Shown piece after piece: positions 39,401-51,268 of a stretch of 64,000 nt of DNA. The DNA comes from Pterobdella sp. o SKG-2022 (Eukaryota > Annelida > Clitellata > Hirudinida > Piscicolidae): the NCBI GenBank assembly GCA_964035795.1, contig OZ038321.1, positions 20,648,283 through 20,712,282 of the forward strand. Direction: 5' to 3'. Position numbers and translations under genes: made by a program. The notes below the pieces were generated by a model that was not told the origin of the DNA, made no database searches, and worked only from the letters and a program-made list of their open reading frames with translations. How positions within the stretch are numbered: the stretch's first letter is position 1; each line of letters begins with the position of its first letter.

Positions 39401-39708
39401 TGGAGTTGATAAACATAGAAAAGTTCACTATTTTAATATATTAGCATAGAATTATTTCAAGATTAAAAATAAAAAAATATAAGGTAACTTCTAAAAAATT
39501 CAAAAATGTTAATGTATAACAATTAGCTGATTTATTATACAACAGACCAGAACTTTTTGCCAACAAGTTCCATCTCTCATATCAGACTTTGGCTTATGAC
39601 TGCTTAGAAGAACTTCAACGCAACAGAACTATGCTTAAGTCTTACTTCAACAGTGAATATTACTTAAAACTGCCTACTGCTATTTTTTCTACTAAAGATG
39701 GTTTATGA
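36415..39708 (+). CDS. Core-2/I-branching beta-1,6-N-acetylglucosaminyltransferase (GCNT family, GT14)
   Basis: A type II Golgi enzyme that adds GlcNAc in beta-1,6 linkage to branch O-glycans or poly-LacNAc chains. Coding exons are 36,415-36,938, 37,356-37,638, 37,852-37,937, 38,666-38,955, 39,146-39,218, 39,285-39,365 and 39,546-39,708. Their sum is 1,500 bases (499 aa plus TGA), with phases agreeing at every junction. The chosen ATG is followed by a short basic stretch and a membrane anchor (about residues 8-23), LLLLLNFLVFIVNFWF. Then come a stem, VNCEKIFKGDENEL, PLSMEEAQFPLAFSIS, RLLRSIYHPQNLYCIHIDTK, CFSNVWIASKL, INLTGQEFPLRSNLELVK, the ASEHYW region holding the family's catalytic Glu (DEYLW in mammals), CYGKVVRGLCIFSLRDLSWL and LFANKFHL. 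A foldback lies in intron 1. Whether it acts as a core-2 or an I enzyme cannot be told from sequence. Confidence 0.93.
37040..37186. repeat. Inverted repeat (foldback element) in GCNT intron 1
   Basis: Arms of about 60 bases (left CTATAAAACATCAATTTGAG, right its complement ending CAAATTGATGCTTTATGG) flank a core with GCTACAATTTTCGATAAC. The core resembles that of the foldbacks at 9.3 and 10.8 kb. Confidence 0.75.
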
Positions 39709-41381
39709 GATCTACACATTCCACATATAATTAAATTATATATATTAATAAAATCTGAGTGTAGATTTATGGGATATTTTATTTAAAATACAAAACTTCA
39801 ATGATTTTATCATACCAATTTCAAATATCATTTCACCTTTTCTAGTCATTGGTTTTAACAATAGCTTGGATTGCTTGTAATCTACACTAAAGTTATGCTT
39901 TTTTGTAGTTTCCAGTACTATGAAAAATAATTTTTCGAAATTGCATTTCTTTCTCAAAACTTTTTCAATACATCTTCAATATTTTATTACGCACTTGAGA
40001 CAAATTTTTGAACTAAAACACTTCAAAGTTCATGATTGCAACAATTCTTTAACAAAAAAATTTACCATCAGCAATATTCAAAATGATCAACTAGAAATGG
40101 TTTTTCAAACTGTCTGGAACACTTACACTTTGTGTGAAAAACTAAACTTCATTATCTACTTTCAAATCAAATTGGAAAATTTTTATTTTTTAACTTATTT
40201 TACGTCTTAGACTTTTTAGTATCAAATAAACTGAAATTAATACGATTACAGTTTTAAATTCTTCCATAAGTGTTAGTATCATGAGCTTGCTCAATTTGTA
40301 TTTCTTTAGCTAAATATTATTTTGTTCCTTATATCATGTCTATCTTGAACTAGATTGCTTTTTTTCATTCTTCCAGCTCTCATTTTTTTTGTGTAGTTAA
40401 GGAACATTTCCTATTTTTATCATCAGGCTGTGAAGTATCGATTTTGGAATACTTTTTTGCGAATAAGAAACTTCTAGTAATCTAGCCTGATTAGAACAGA
40501 CTGATAAAAAGGTCCGTATGGGGCTTCCAACAAAAATTAACTTCGAAAATTTAATATAAAACAAGGGGGATGTACATATTTCCACCCTGAGAGAGTACCA
40601 ACCCTGTTTGCTAGCTGGTCTAAACGCTAGGACGCTGAATTAGACTTTTAGCGTCAAAACCAAGCTTTTTATCGTGTTTTCGTGTTAAAAATTGTGTTAT
40701 TACATATCCAATACAACATTTTATTCGAGAAATTATCAGTCTACATGAGCATTAGAGACAAAATATCAGTGCTTTGAACTTTGATTTAGTTTTAAAAATT
40801 TTTTTAAATTTAATAAGCTTTTTTGAACTTTCATTAATGGTTTTCTAGTTACAAAATGAAACAATCGTCGATATATAGCCTAAACATTTGCCAAAATTGT
40901 TCAACAAAGAAGTCAAAAGCAAAGCTTTATCTTAGCATGATAATATTGTTACGAGCGATATTAGAACAATATCAAATTTTTTTCTGTTCTAAGTAAAATT
41001 TCGCTGTAACATCAAAATGCATGGCTCAAAATTTCAAGGAAATTGTTTTTCACTGTGGCCTTGATACTCGATTATGTAAGACCAAAATATGAAAAAGTTT
41101 CATTTATAGTTTGCTGAATTATAATTAGATCATTTGAACTTGAGCTTTTTAAAAGACATCAACATTTGAATGGTCATAGACCTAGTTATTTTACGTTTTA
41201 TAATTCTATTAAATAAGAAGTTATGTCACTAAAAAAATGCAAGTGTTGAAATACCCATATATTCTTATTGCTCATTCTTTTATTATTCAACAGGAAAGGA
41301 TTTTTATTCAGCTTTAAACTACTTCAAAAAAAAATTTTTTTTACAAAAACTTTATTGAAAAAAAAATTCAACTTACTGTTA
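39709..41381. other. Intergenic region between GCNT-like and NUDT12 genes
   Basis: An AATAAA at 39,747-39,752, about 40 bases after the GCNT stop, is a candidate poly(A) signal. A less AT-rich patch at 40,600-40,670 contains GGACGCTGAATTAGACTTTT, which has a weak echo at about 59,650 (GACTGAATTAGATTTTCAAC). I see no gene in the rest, which must hold the NUDT12 promoter. Confidence 0.5.
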
Positions 41382-44300
41382 ATGGAGTCATTTATGAAAG
41401 CTGCTGCTCTGGGCAACCTTTCCCAGTTGCTTGATGGACTTCAAAGTGATTATTCATATTTATACATCAATACAAGATATACCATCACTTCTAGTGTTAA
41501 CTATTAAAAATTAATAATCATTCTATCATAAAAACAATGAAATATTCTTTTTATAAAATTTTATTTCTACTTTAGCTATCCAGAGTATAGATGCTGTGGA
41601 TGAAAATGGTTAGTAGAACATTTTGTACATACAGTCAATAAATTATATTTTTATTTATTTATTTCATATATATTTGAAACTTTTTTACTTTTATTAGTTT
41701 TTTTGGATAATTAGGTGTTTTAACATTAAACTAATGATTGTTCTATATTCGGCCCACTATTAGTTAATCTGTATTTTAGTGATCTAGAAACAATTGCACA
41801 AAGACATAACTTGAGTTTTCACCAATATGCAGGTGACACATAATTGTATTTTAGCTGTGTTCCTGGTGAAACTGAGCAATTGTAGAACAGATTGTCTGAC
41901 TGTGTCGATGAGATAGCAGCCTGGATGGAATCCAATAGTCTCAAACTCAATAGATCCAAAACATAAGCTATTTGGTTTTCTTTGAGAAAGGTGAACAAGT
42001 TACTAACCAAACAGATAAGGATACTGGATACTTTAATATCATCTTCAGAAAGTGTCAAGAGCCTGGGTGTTTACATGGATAGAGACTTGAGCATGAACTC
42101 ACATATAAGTAAGATGTTGCAAGCTGGCTTCTCAGCTCTCAGGCAGATAAGGTCCATTAAGAAGTGTCTTTCTTATGAATCGTTGAGGACCCTTGCTGTT
42201 GCTTTGATTCTGAGCACAATAGATTATTGCAACACATTGTTAGCTGGGTTACCTGAAAAGCAGCTGTGTAGAGTCCAGTCTCTTATCAACACTACAGCCA
42301 GGTTAATTACAGGCACAAGGAAGTTTGACCATATAACTCCGGTTTTGAAAAAGTTGCATTGGGTCAAAGTTAGGGATAGGGTAGTTTATAAAATATTATT
42401 ACTTATATTTAAATGTAGGCTAAGATATGGTCCAAAATACATATCGAAAAGACTCATAGCTATCTCTGAAATACCTGAAAGGTGAAAGCTTAGATCTTCG
42501 GACTCAACCAATTTATACATCCCTAAGTCCAAAATGTCTAGTATTGGAAAGCATAGGTTTGATGTTGAAGGTCCAAGTTTGTGGAATGGCTTGCCATAAG
42601 GTTTAAGAAGGGTTAGGAAAGTGAAGGACTTTGGAAAGAGGCTAAAAACTAGTTTTTTTTTAAAAATATCAAGCTGTTATAACCTATTATCATAATAGAA
42701 TATTTTACAAATATCAAGTGATCTTAAAACTCTCTGGGTTAAACATCACTATAATAAACCTCGTAAATTATATTTATTATTATTATTTAATTTTAAATGT
42801 TCCTTGATTTTTTTAAAAACAAGTTTTTTATTAATTTTTAATTATTTCTTTAGATAAAAGAAATAATATGGGGGTATATTAAACTGAATAATGGTTTAGT
42901 AGTTCATTAAAAAAATGAAATTGATAGAAATAAAATAGTTTCATATAAAACCTCAGCATAATCATTAGTTAAGGAATTATGATAAGAAATAGTTTTAAAA
43001 GGAAATAAATTCAAAATACAGCTTGTCATTATATTTTGATGACAGGGTGGACAGCTTTGATGGTAGCATCAAGGCATGGACATTTAGATGTGGCAAAAGG
43101 ACTTGTGAGCAAAGGGTATGTCCAAGTGTAGCCATTTATGCTCACTTTTTCATATGTTTATTCAACAGTGAAAACTTTCAGTTTTCAAGTTTTCATTATA
43201 ATAGAAAGTGTTCAATAAATGTAGATCTATCTATTTGCACATATTTCTACCTCTATTTTATTAAATGTTTAATTTGAAAGCTGCTACTTATCAATATGAT
43301 TGACAAAATTTCTTCCATTTACCCAAAATTTTTTACATCCTTTATAAATCAATTAACTTATAGACATTTTTTATTATTCTACCACAGTTTTAATTATATT
43401 TACACATTTAGTTGTGTTTTCAGTTGTGACACTGGACTCTTTACAAAGTCTGGTTTGAATGCCCAGGATATTGCAGAGTTTTGGCAGCACAGTGAGGTGG
43501 CAAGGTATTTATCAACGTGCAACAGCAAAGAACGTTCTTCAAATTTTTTATGTGATAATCCTCTAGAGAGGTTACATCACAAACGTTCAGATGAGTTTTG
43601 GCTTTCCAATGCACAAAAGCATCCCAAGTCTACATATATTGTTTTTAAAGATCTATTGCCATTGACTTTTAAAAAAAGTTTCCAAAATAAGGAGGAAACG
43701 TATTTGGCTCGTTTTGATTATCAGAGCGTACAAAAATTAGCATCAATTGATGAAAATATAATTTTTCTGGGGGTGGAACCCCATCAAGAGAACCCTGATT
43801 CTGGCTGGTTTGCAGTGGAAAGCAACCTTCCATTGGAACAATTAAAATCTAGTCATGATTCCTATTCAGTTCTTCCACACTATACTGCTTTTAAAGAACT
43901 ACCAAGGTCAGAAGCATCGGTGGCTGGCTTGGCCAGGTCGTTATTGGTGTGGCACCAAAGAACTGCATTCTGTTCTGTTTGTGGGCATTCTTCCGAGTTT
44001 TCATTAGGTGGTTTCAAAAGAGTGTGCTCCAACCATGATTGCTCAAGCAATAAAGGTTTTTTACCATTATGTGATATCTAAACTAAATTATTTCTCTGAT
44101 TCAACTTTTCAAAAAATAAATTGACATATTATCTTCCTTTTCTTCAGAAGTATATAACACGTGTTATCCACGTATCGATCCTTCCGTTATAATGGCTATA
44201 ACGTGCCCAAAGAATGAACGACTTTTGTTGGCACAAAATTTAAAAAGAAAAAATACTCTTTTTTGGTCTATTTTAGCAGGATTCATTGAGCCAGGTCATA

Positions 44301-44914
44301 GAAAATTGTTCAAATAAAGTTTTTTAAGCATGTAAATTATCAGTTTTATTGAGTTTTTATTCAAACCATGTCTAGAAATTATTTTAAAACTAATAAAATT
44401 TCTTATTCAATCATAAAATATTCTATTATCATTTTCCAATGAATTTTGAATATTTTTGATGATACCATTTGTACTAGGTCTTAGATAATTGAATCTTGTT
44501 TATAGGTGAAAATATAGAAGAGGCGTGTCGCAGGGAGGTTCGTGAGGAAACAGGGCTGGAGTTAAGTTCAGTGCAATACCACTCAAGTCAGCCATGGCCC
44601 ATGCCCAACAACCTCATGATAGGCTGTATCGGAAGAGCTCTCTCGCAAGAACTCGTGGTCTGTTGAAGTTCTAATATCGATTAAAGAAATTTTCATTTAT
44701 CAGTTCTAAAATATCGTAAAACCTCTTTGAAAATGTTTATCACGCTGATATTCAGATTGACAAATCAGAACTAAGAGATGCTCGGTGGTTTGACGAGAAA
44801 GAAATAAGACTGATGATTGAGAACAAACATCCGTTAAACTACTTGTTACCTTCGCAACACACCATATCACAAAAGCTTATTATGCACTGGCTATCCAGCA
44901 AGAAACATGCTTGA
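41382..44914 (+). CDS. NUDT12: NUDT12-type NAD(H)-diphosphatase with ankyrin repeats
   Basis: A Nudix hydrolase that cleaves NADH/NAD and, in mammals, NAD-capped RNA, giving NMN(H) plus AMP. Exons are 41,382-41,493, 41,576-41,608, 43,046-43,115, 43,424-44,055, 44,148-44,294, 44,506-44,657 and 44,756-44,914. They total 1,305 bases (434 aa plus TGA; human is 462 aa), with phases consistent throughout. Order of parts: ankyrin repeats (residues about 1-105, including GWTALMVASRHGHLDVAKGL and GLNAQDIAEFWQHSEVARYL), the N-terminal NUDIX-like domain (IIFLGVE), a four-Cys zinc ribbon (FCSVCGHSSEF, VCSNHDC), and the catalytic Nudix box GFIEPGENIEEACRREVREE, which fits GX5EX7REUXEEXGU. SQPWPMP follows, the NADH-pyrophosphatase signature. 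All metal-binding glutamates are present. The C-terminus ends KKHA, not an obvious peroxisomal PTS1 signal. A CR1 relic fills intron 2. Confidence 0.95.
41735..42790 (+). mobile_element. 5'-truncated CR1/L2-like LINE relic in NUDT12 intron 2
   Basis: It starts inside the reverse transcriptase (SIFGPLLVNLYFSDLETIAQ), then the YADD box mutated to YAGD followed by a stop (about 41,825-41,845), AAWMESNSLKLNRSKT, KSLGVYMDRDLSMNSHISKM, STIDYCNTLLAGLPEKQL, ITPVLKKLHWVKVRDRVVYK and GPSLWNGLP. It ends in an AT-rich tail with TTATTATTATTTAA at about 42,776. Only a few stops interrupt it, so it is younger than the LINE at 1-1,400. It lies in the sense orientation of the host gene. Confidence 0.88.
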
Positions 44915-46849
44915 AGGGAATGCTTCTTTTCTCAAGGCAAAATTGTACAGTTCTCAATTTCGAAACCATAAAGCCCAAAGTAGTTTTAAATTATGTATAA
45001 TTCAGTCATTAAAGAATTCACTAGACACAGTCACAATTTTATCAAATAATGAAGCTTTTCGTAAGCAGAACTCACATTATCACAGCTTGACAATGCGTTT
45101 GGGTAATGATATTAAGCATAATAAGAGGCAATCATAAATGTACTACACAAATACAAAGGTTCACAACGAAGCTTTTCTTTTTCACAACATACCTTATCAC
45201 ATCCTTATGATTACGAAAAGCTTCCTTGTTTGAGGCAACTTTGTGTTCATGCCTAAACTTTTGAAGTTCAAAAATTCAGAATTCTGAATCTAATTAAAAA
45301 AACTCAACTTACATGACCGATTTTTGTGGCAAATAAATTTAAATTACCAGTATAGAGTGGTATTTCAATTATAAAGAATTTTAAAAGTCGATTTGTAAGG
45401 GTGTGTTTCATTGTTTTCAAGTATTATTTGATTTTCGTCACATTAATCGCATTAGCAGACTAATCAACACTATCTTATAATTTGTTCTATTGGAATCTCC
45501 ATCAATTTGTTTTTAATATCAGCTTAAAGTATCATATAATACAATAAACACATCAGAGATTATAAAAAGTTATCAAATATAGTTAGCTCTCGTTTTCAGT
45601 ATTTTATTAAGATGTTGTTTATATCTACTAGACATTTTTAATAACTAAACTAGACTTAAACAATTTAAATTAAAAACTCCATAACTGAGCAACACAGCTT
45701 TTCTCAAGTCGATCTGGCATTATCAAGTAAATCTTACAATCCGTTTGACATATCACTTGATAATGCGAGTTCGCCTTGGAAAAAGCCTCGTGTTTTCAGT
45801 CAATAAGTGTTGATTTCAATTGTTTACTAGATGTTAGTTTAGTTTCAGTAGGCGCCTAATTTAGTTCTGCCTTTTAATGTTTGTTTAAGATTTGTTGTGT
45901 TTTGTTTTTAAATTGATTTAAATAAAATAATGATTTATTGTAAATATATTAAATAACTATATAACTGCTTATGAAATAGTTTTAATAATTTGAAATCAGG
46001 TTTCATACGATTATGATTTCGAACACTTATTCATTAATCATGTTTAAGAACTTACTTTTTTGGAGTTAATTTAGTAACCACACAATACTGCCTTCAACTC
46101 ACACTATATATAACTTTTTTCAATATATAAGTTCATTTAGCGCGTTTTACAGTAATGAACTGTGTCAGAAGCGTTTGGCGATAATTCTATAGTTCTTTAG
46201 AGACATTGTAGATTTTTTAATGACTTGAATTTCGTACAGTACCTTCAATTTATAAGGAAAGTTTTAAAAACTTTTAACCAAAAAATTGAAAGGGAATTTT
46301 TTGCTAGTTATAACTTTATCATAATTCACCAGCTAATGAGTTATGATAAGCTTTACTTTTTTCTTGAATTTCAGATCAATTTGTTGAATAAAGGCTTTTT
46401 TATTTTTTACATGAATTAAAATAATTAAAAATATTTAATTTAGAGTTTCTCGTGTTTAATAGAAAATATTTTGTTCATTTTTTATCTTTATTTCAACTTT
46501 TTTTTGAATTTTTCTACCGGTATTTTGTTATTTGTTTGTTGCTTCATTCTTATTTATTGACACGTTCAATAATGTTGGAGATTGAATTCGATTTGACGTG
46601 AAACCTTGAGTTTGCAAATACTTGAATATTCAAACATTGTTACTCTTCATCAGTTTCAACATTAGTAAACAACATTTTAAACCCATATCTTATAAGCAAA
46701 CATTCACCGGCAAACGAGTGATATTTGTGCAATAAACATAATAATGGAAGAGATCATTTAATAACTTTTAAAAAATGAATAATATAATTCAGAGAAACTA
46801 TATTAATTTAGAGATGTATACAGAAGTTTGGGTGTTATAACTTTTATAT

Positions 46850-47110
46850 TAGAAGCTGGTATCGGCAAACTGATATTCTGGTATCGTAGTCGTTTGGCTT
46901 GCGATGATCCTAGTTGACAACGGCAAGGCAAACTATCCAAGCGTGGAAACGGCGAATCTTGAATTCTGATACTTTTGAGTTCAATCTTAGCTTGAGCAAA
47001 CGGTTTATAAAAAAATTTACCTGAATAAATGTCTTAATTTATAAGTCACGCTATGATCAATAATCTAGGTCAACTGCTGTCAGCTCCATTTACTGGGAAA
47101 TTCACTTTTA
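46850..47110 (-). repeat. Dispersed repeat family R1, copy 2
   Basis: The reverse complement contains ATTCAAGATTCGCCGTTTCC, GATAGTTTGCCTTGCCGTTG and TCAACTAGGATCATCGCAAG. These align in order with ATTCCAGATCCACCGTTTC, GACAGTTTGCTTTGTTCTTG and TCAACTAGAACCATACGCC at 21.17-21.24 kb. Confidence 0.55.
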
Positions 47111-47876
47111 AAAATTAATTTGGTCTATGAATGAAATAATAAGAGATAATTTTCTGTCATTTCCAGCAAGCCCCATGCTGGTGCATTTTTATCTTTTTGT
47201 TAAGTATTCTTTCTTCTTTTTGTACTATTCTATGACTTTTTATGCTATTCCTAATTTTTCTGTTTTGTTATCTTATATATTTTCCATGTTCATTTCTTCA
47301 ATTTTTTGTCACTAAGTCACATTCAACAGCGTGTTCTGTGTTTTCTTCGTTTCAGCTTTACAATTCTTTTTTTTCTTGATTGTTGCTCAAATCCAACATT
47401 TATAATGTCATCTGTATTACTTTTGAGGATATTATTATTAGCATTATGTTCAAATATAAATGCTACTCAAACTTTATTATATTTTATTCTTACCATGATT
47501 TTTAAAATTTTTTATTTTAATCTTTATTTCATTTTAAAGAGTTTTTTGTTCTTTTTAATGATTTTCCTACTTTTTCTGATATAGTAGAAAAAATTTTAAA
47601 TATAATCAAATAACAAAAGATGTAAAATATAGGAATAGTTTGCTTTTTTGAAACTAAAAAGAATGCCATTAAGAAAGATACAAGTAATGCGTCCGATCTT
47701 CAGTTCGGTGACATTATATAAAGAGGATAGAACAGATAATTTTTCGATACTTTTGTACCTTCAAAATCTTTCTTTAAGCATTTTAATTGATCAATAACAG
47801 TAGGGGGGAAGGGAGATAAAGTTAAAATATAATAGACTTAATCAAATTGTAAAGTCAAAAATCACAAAGTATTTAT

Positions 47877-47982
47877 TTCAAAAAAGACGCGAAGATTTTT
47901 GTGAGACTAGCTTACATTATAAAAAGATAACCACTTCAAAATGTAAGCTAGTTTTACGAAATATTTCGTGTCTATTTAAAAA
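47877..47982. repeat. Inverted repeat (foldback element)
   Basis: The left arm has GACGCGAAGATTTTTGTGAG then ACTAGCTTACATT; the right arm has AATGTAAGCTAGTTTTACG then AAATATTTCGTGTC. Arms are about 42 bases with a roughly 20-base loop. It differs from the AGAGACAT family. Confidence 0.7.
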
Positions 47983-48303
47983 AAATTAACATTTTTCAAC
48001 TAACAAAGCCGATGATTGGTCCGATCTGCGTCATTCCTATTGGCTAAAGTTAAAGCAGATAAATATGTGCAAGGTAACTCGGAACATTTTTAGTTTTACA
48101 ATAAATACTTTGTGGTTGTTGACCTTAGAGATTAAGTTCTCATGGTAAAATTTGCCATTGCTTAGAAAATTATTTTTCTTCAAAGTATTTTCTTGAGCAA
48201 TTAATTGAGTAAAATATAAGCATTGAATAAAAAATGATTTACATTTTCTAAAATTTTCTAATGATTCATAATTATAGTTTTTGATTGTATTACTACGTAA
48301 CCA

Positions 48304-48487
48304 TAGTAATGTAATGTATGTAATGCGGTACTTTTAAAGCGCTTTTCCTTAAAGATCAAAGCGCTTGCTACAAGTTTAGTGTAGGGAAAACAAATTGTGG
48401 AACAGGTGCTAATTGACGGCCCACGCGGCATTAAACCGGTAACTTTAGATAATAAGTCTAATGATTCACCTTTGAGCTATAGAGGCC
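48304..48487 (-). mobile_element. tRNA-derived SINE, copy 2
   Basis: The reverse complement has the head GGCCTCTATAGCTCAAAGGT, the B-box side TTTAATGCCGCGTGGGCCG, then AATTAGCACCTGTTCCAC, AAGCGCTTTGATCTTTAAGG, AAAAGCGC and a tail of TACATTAC repeats. The AAGCGCTTTGA/AAAAGCGC body is shared with the other two copies and resembles tails common in metazoan tRNA-SINEs. Confidence 0.85.
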
Positions 48488-49529
48488 GACAATTACGATT
48501 AAATTTGTTCGTTAACGTTTCATGATAAACAAGCACTTTACGCTTACTACTGAAAGCATAACTTTTTTTTAATAATAGGATTAAAGCAGATTTGTACCTG
48601 GTTTTATAATTTTTTATTTCTGCCGCTAAAAAAGCATTTTAATTTTATCATTCTATTTTTAAAATATTAATAAAAAAAGGAAAATGAAACCAAACTAAAA
48701 CAATGCTTTCTTAGCGGGAGAAATAGCTTATTAAAAAAATCTAGTCCAAATCTGCTTCAGGGTAAAAAACGCTATGATTTCTATAGTAAGACTGAATTTC
48801 CACTTTGATGATAGGAATAAATTTAACGAAAATTATAGCTTTAGGTTTTTAATAAATTTATTAGAAATTTCTCTTATTTGATGCTTTTTTGCAAAATATC
48901 AACAATTATTCTTACTGACGTATTTGATTCGAATAAGTTACAGTGATTAAAAAGTTAATGATTCAATATAAGTAAGCCCAATCGTTTATGAGTTTATGAT
49001 CGTACAATGCTTTTCGAATTGATTTTCCACTAGCCACAATAAAATGAGTACATTTAAAAGCACTAATAAATTTTATTAAGATACAAGGCTTTTTTTTAAC
49101 AAAGTACTTGAATATTTTACTTAGTTAACGAAAAGCTTTGTTTCTTTATATAGTTTATTTTTATTCTTAAAAATACTTTTTCCGAACTGCTAAGAAGTCA
49201 TCATCAGGTGATTAACTCTAATTATACAGGGCGGGTGTTGAAAGGCTTGTGACAGATTAAGTTACTAATGTATTTGAGTACTAATTATGAGCCCTTTTGA
49301 AAGTAAAAACCAAATAAACATAGAGTAAAAATTTTTTAAAAGATTTTTTTTAAGTATATAATTTCAACAAAAAGTAGGAATTAGAGTTTTTGTTTCAGAC
49401 TTCTAAACTTCGCTGATGTAACAAATAGTTTTCAATAAAATATAAAATTTTAGCTAAAATATTGTGCACCATAAATTCACCTCAATGACATATAACTAAT
49501 TAATTTTTTTGACTGTTTTTTAGGTGTGA

Positions 49530-49830
49530 TAAACTGTATAGAACTCTGGTGGTGTTTGTTAGTGGACGGATTCTTAATTCGTAATTTGGCCCACCGAATA
49601 ATAAGTCGACAACACATAAGAAAAGCTTCCAATTAGGGAAACAAAGAATCTTGGATTCCGATAATTTTCATGTTTAATGTTAACTTTGATTGCCAGTTTA
49701 TAAAAATTGGTCTAAAATATTATCAATTAATTTTTCTAAAGATTAGTGGAAAAGTTTGTTTTGCGAGTGGAAAATGAAATGTCAACTACTGTCTAACTTG
49801 GTGACTGGGTCACAATCTTATAGAGACAAT
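49530..49830 (-). repeat. Dispersed repeat family R1, copy 3 (most diverged)
   Basis: The reverse complement has GAATCCAAGATTCTTTGTTT, CCCTAATTGGAAGC and GTGTTGTCGACTTATTATTC in the same order and spacing as the copy at 46.85-47.11 kb. Identity is low (roughly 60% by eye). Confidence 0.4.
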
Positions 49831-51268
49831 TAATGAAGGGTGATGAATTTTAGAAATAAAATTTTACAAATATTTGCATATTTAGAGAAAATGAAAAAAT
49901 AAAAAATGTTATATTTTGAAATTATAACGCTTGAAATGGCTAGAAGTAAGCTGGGCTCCGAAAAATTCAATAAAAAATATTATCATGTTTTAGAATATTT
50001 AACTTTTACTTTTTGGAAAAAACTCAAACCCCAGTGCTTTGAAGATAACTATTGTTGATAAAATCTTGAAGCTTATCTTTTCTGAATATTTCCTACTTTT
50101 TCCATAAAAAATGGCAAAGAAACTTATTTGTAAAGTAGGTATATTCAATATACAATTACTGTCGTTATTTTTTTAATCAAACTGCAATTATTTATTACAT
50201 AATCGCCAAACGCCTTTTATATCCTGTTGAGAGATGAGCTTTTATTCATATGATCCATGGTTAAACAAGTTTACTGGCAGCTATCAATTTAAGATCTAAG
50301 CTGATGAATGCCAATTCTTACATACCTGTCTAAATAATATTCTAAAAATTAAGTAGAATATTAAATTTTTTTATATTGTGTTTTTCGCAAAATATTTCTG
50401 CAAAAAAACACTTATATTCGCTAAAAAATAATTCTGAATCTTATTAAAGTGAAACAATTTCCTACATATTATTTTTTATGTAAAACGCCCCATTGTTTCA
50501 AGTTTGGATCATGGTTTAGGGCGTTTGAACAGCATGCCATTCTTTAGCTTCAAATGTCTCTTCTTTCTGTAAAATTTATGCAATAGTATGACCGTATGGC
50601 TGTTTATTATCAATTAAAACAGAATGATGTATTTTAAATTGAATCAAAGTTCATTAGTTGATTGGCAAAAGCTGTTTTTAAGTTTTTCCATGCATAAAAC
50701 CTTTCTAAAGTCCAGTTTGATTTATCCTAATAAAAACATTTGATTTTTCAAGGTTTTTTGAAAGTATAATTGAAAAACGGTGTCACTGTTATTTTATCGA
50801 ATAACAATGCTAACAAAATGTTAGTTTTAGATAAAAGAAAAAACCTTGATAATATAAAAGAATGTATACCTTAACAAAAACTATAAATTAAACTGTTTCA
50901 ATGGTATTATGATTTTAATGAATGTTCATATTATATATATAATTGTATATGAAAATTTTAAAATCCTACATCGATTAAACCAAGGTTGTATCAAGATGAA
51001 GCTTTAATAAACATATATAATAAACTGGTATAAATAAGTTATTTAGTACATTTTTTTAATTTATATATTTATGTAATGTTGGTTTTATTTATATAAATTA
51101 AGCTTTCAAGTTTTGAAGAAAGCTTTTTCATTTTTCTGTTTTGTGGAAACGAGGTTCGTTGTATTAAAAAAATAGCTATTCAATTTTTAAAATTAATTTT
51201 GGAACGAAAATAATTGATTGTTTTTTCAAAAATAAAACATTCAAATTTAACAAATTATTTACAGAAAA

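Larger units (their letters stand above)
44915..51268. other. Repeat-rich intergenic region between NUDT12 and gamma-glutamyltransferase
   Basis: A 6.3 kb stretch with no gene I can support. It holds a SINE (48,304-48,487), two R1 repeats (46,850-47,110 and 49,530-49,830), a foldback at 47,877-47,982 and an AGAGACAT foldback relic from 46,199. Hairpin relics with GAAGCTTTTCGTAA or TTATCAAGT words lie at 45,050-45,240, 45,715-45,770 and 49,068-49,140. The open frames at 47,127-47,584 are pyrimidine-rich and give hydrophobic low-complexity peptides. Confidence 0.6.

Noticed and set aside
44915..45137. A 76-residue open frame directly after NUDT12
   Set aside because: It begins at an ATG overlapping the end of the NUDT12 frame, continues into the 3' region, has no family match, and is most simply 3' untranslated sequence.
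47127..47584. Hydrophobic open frames as possible membrane proteins
   Set aside because: They come from T-rich low-complexity DNA, have no family resemblance, and no splice-consistent neighbours.
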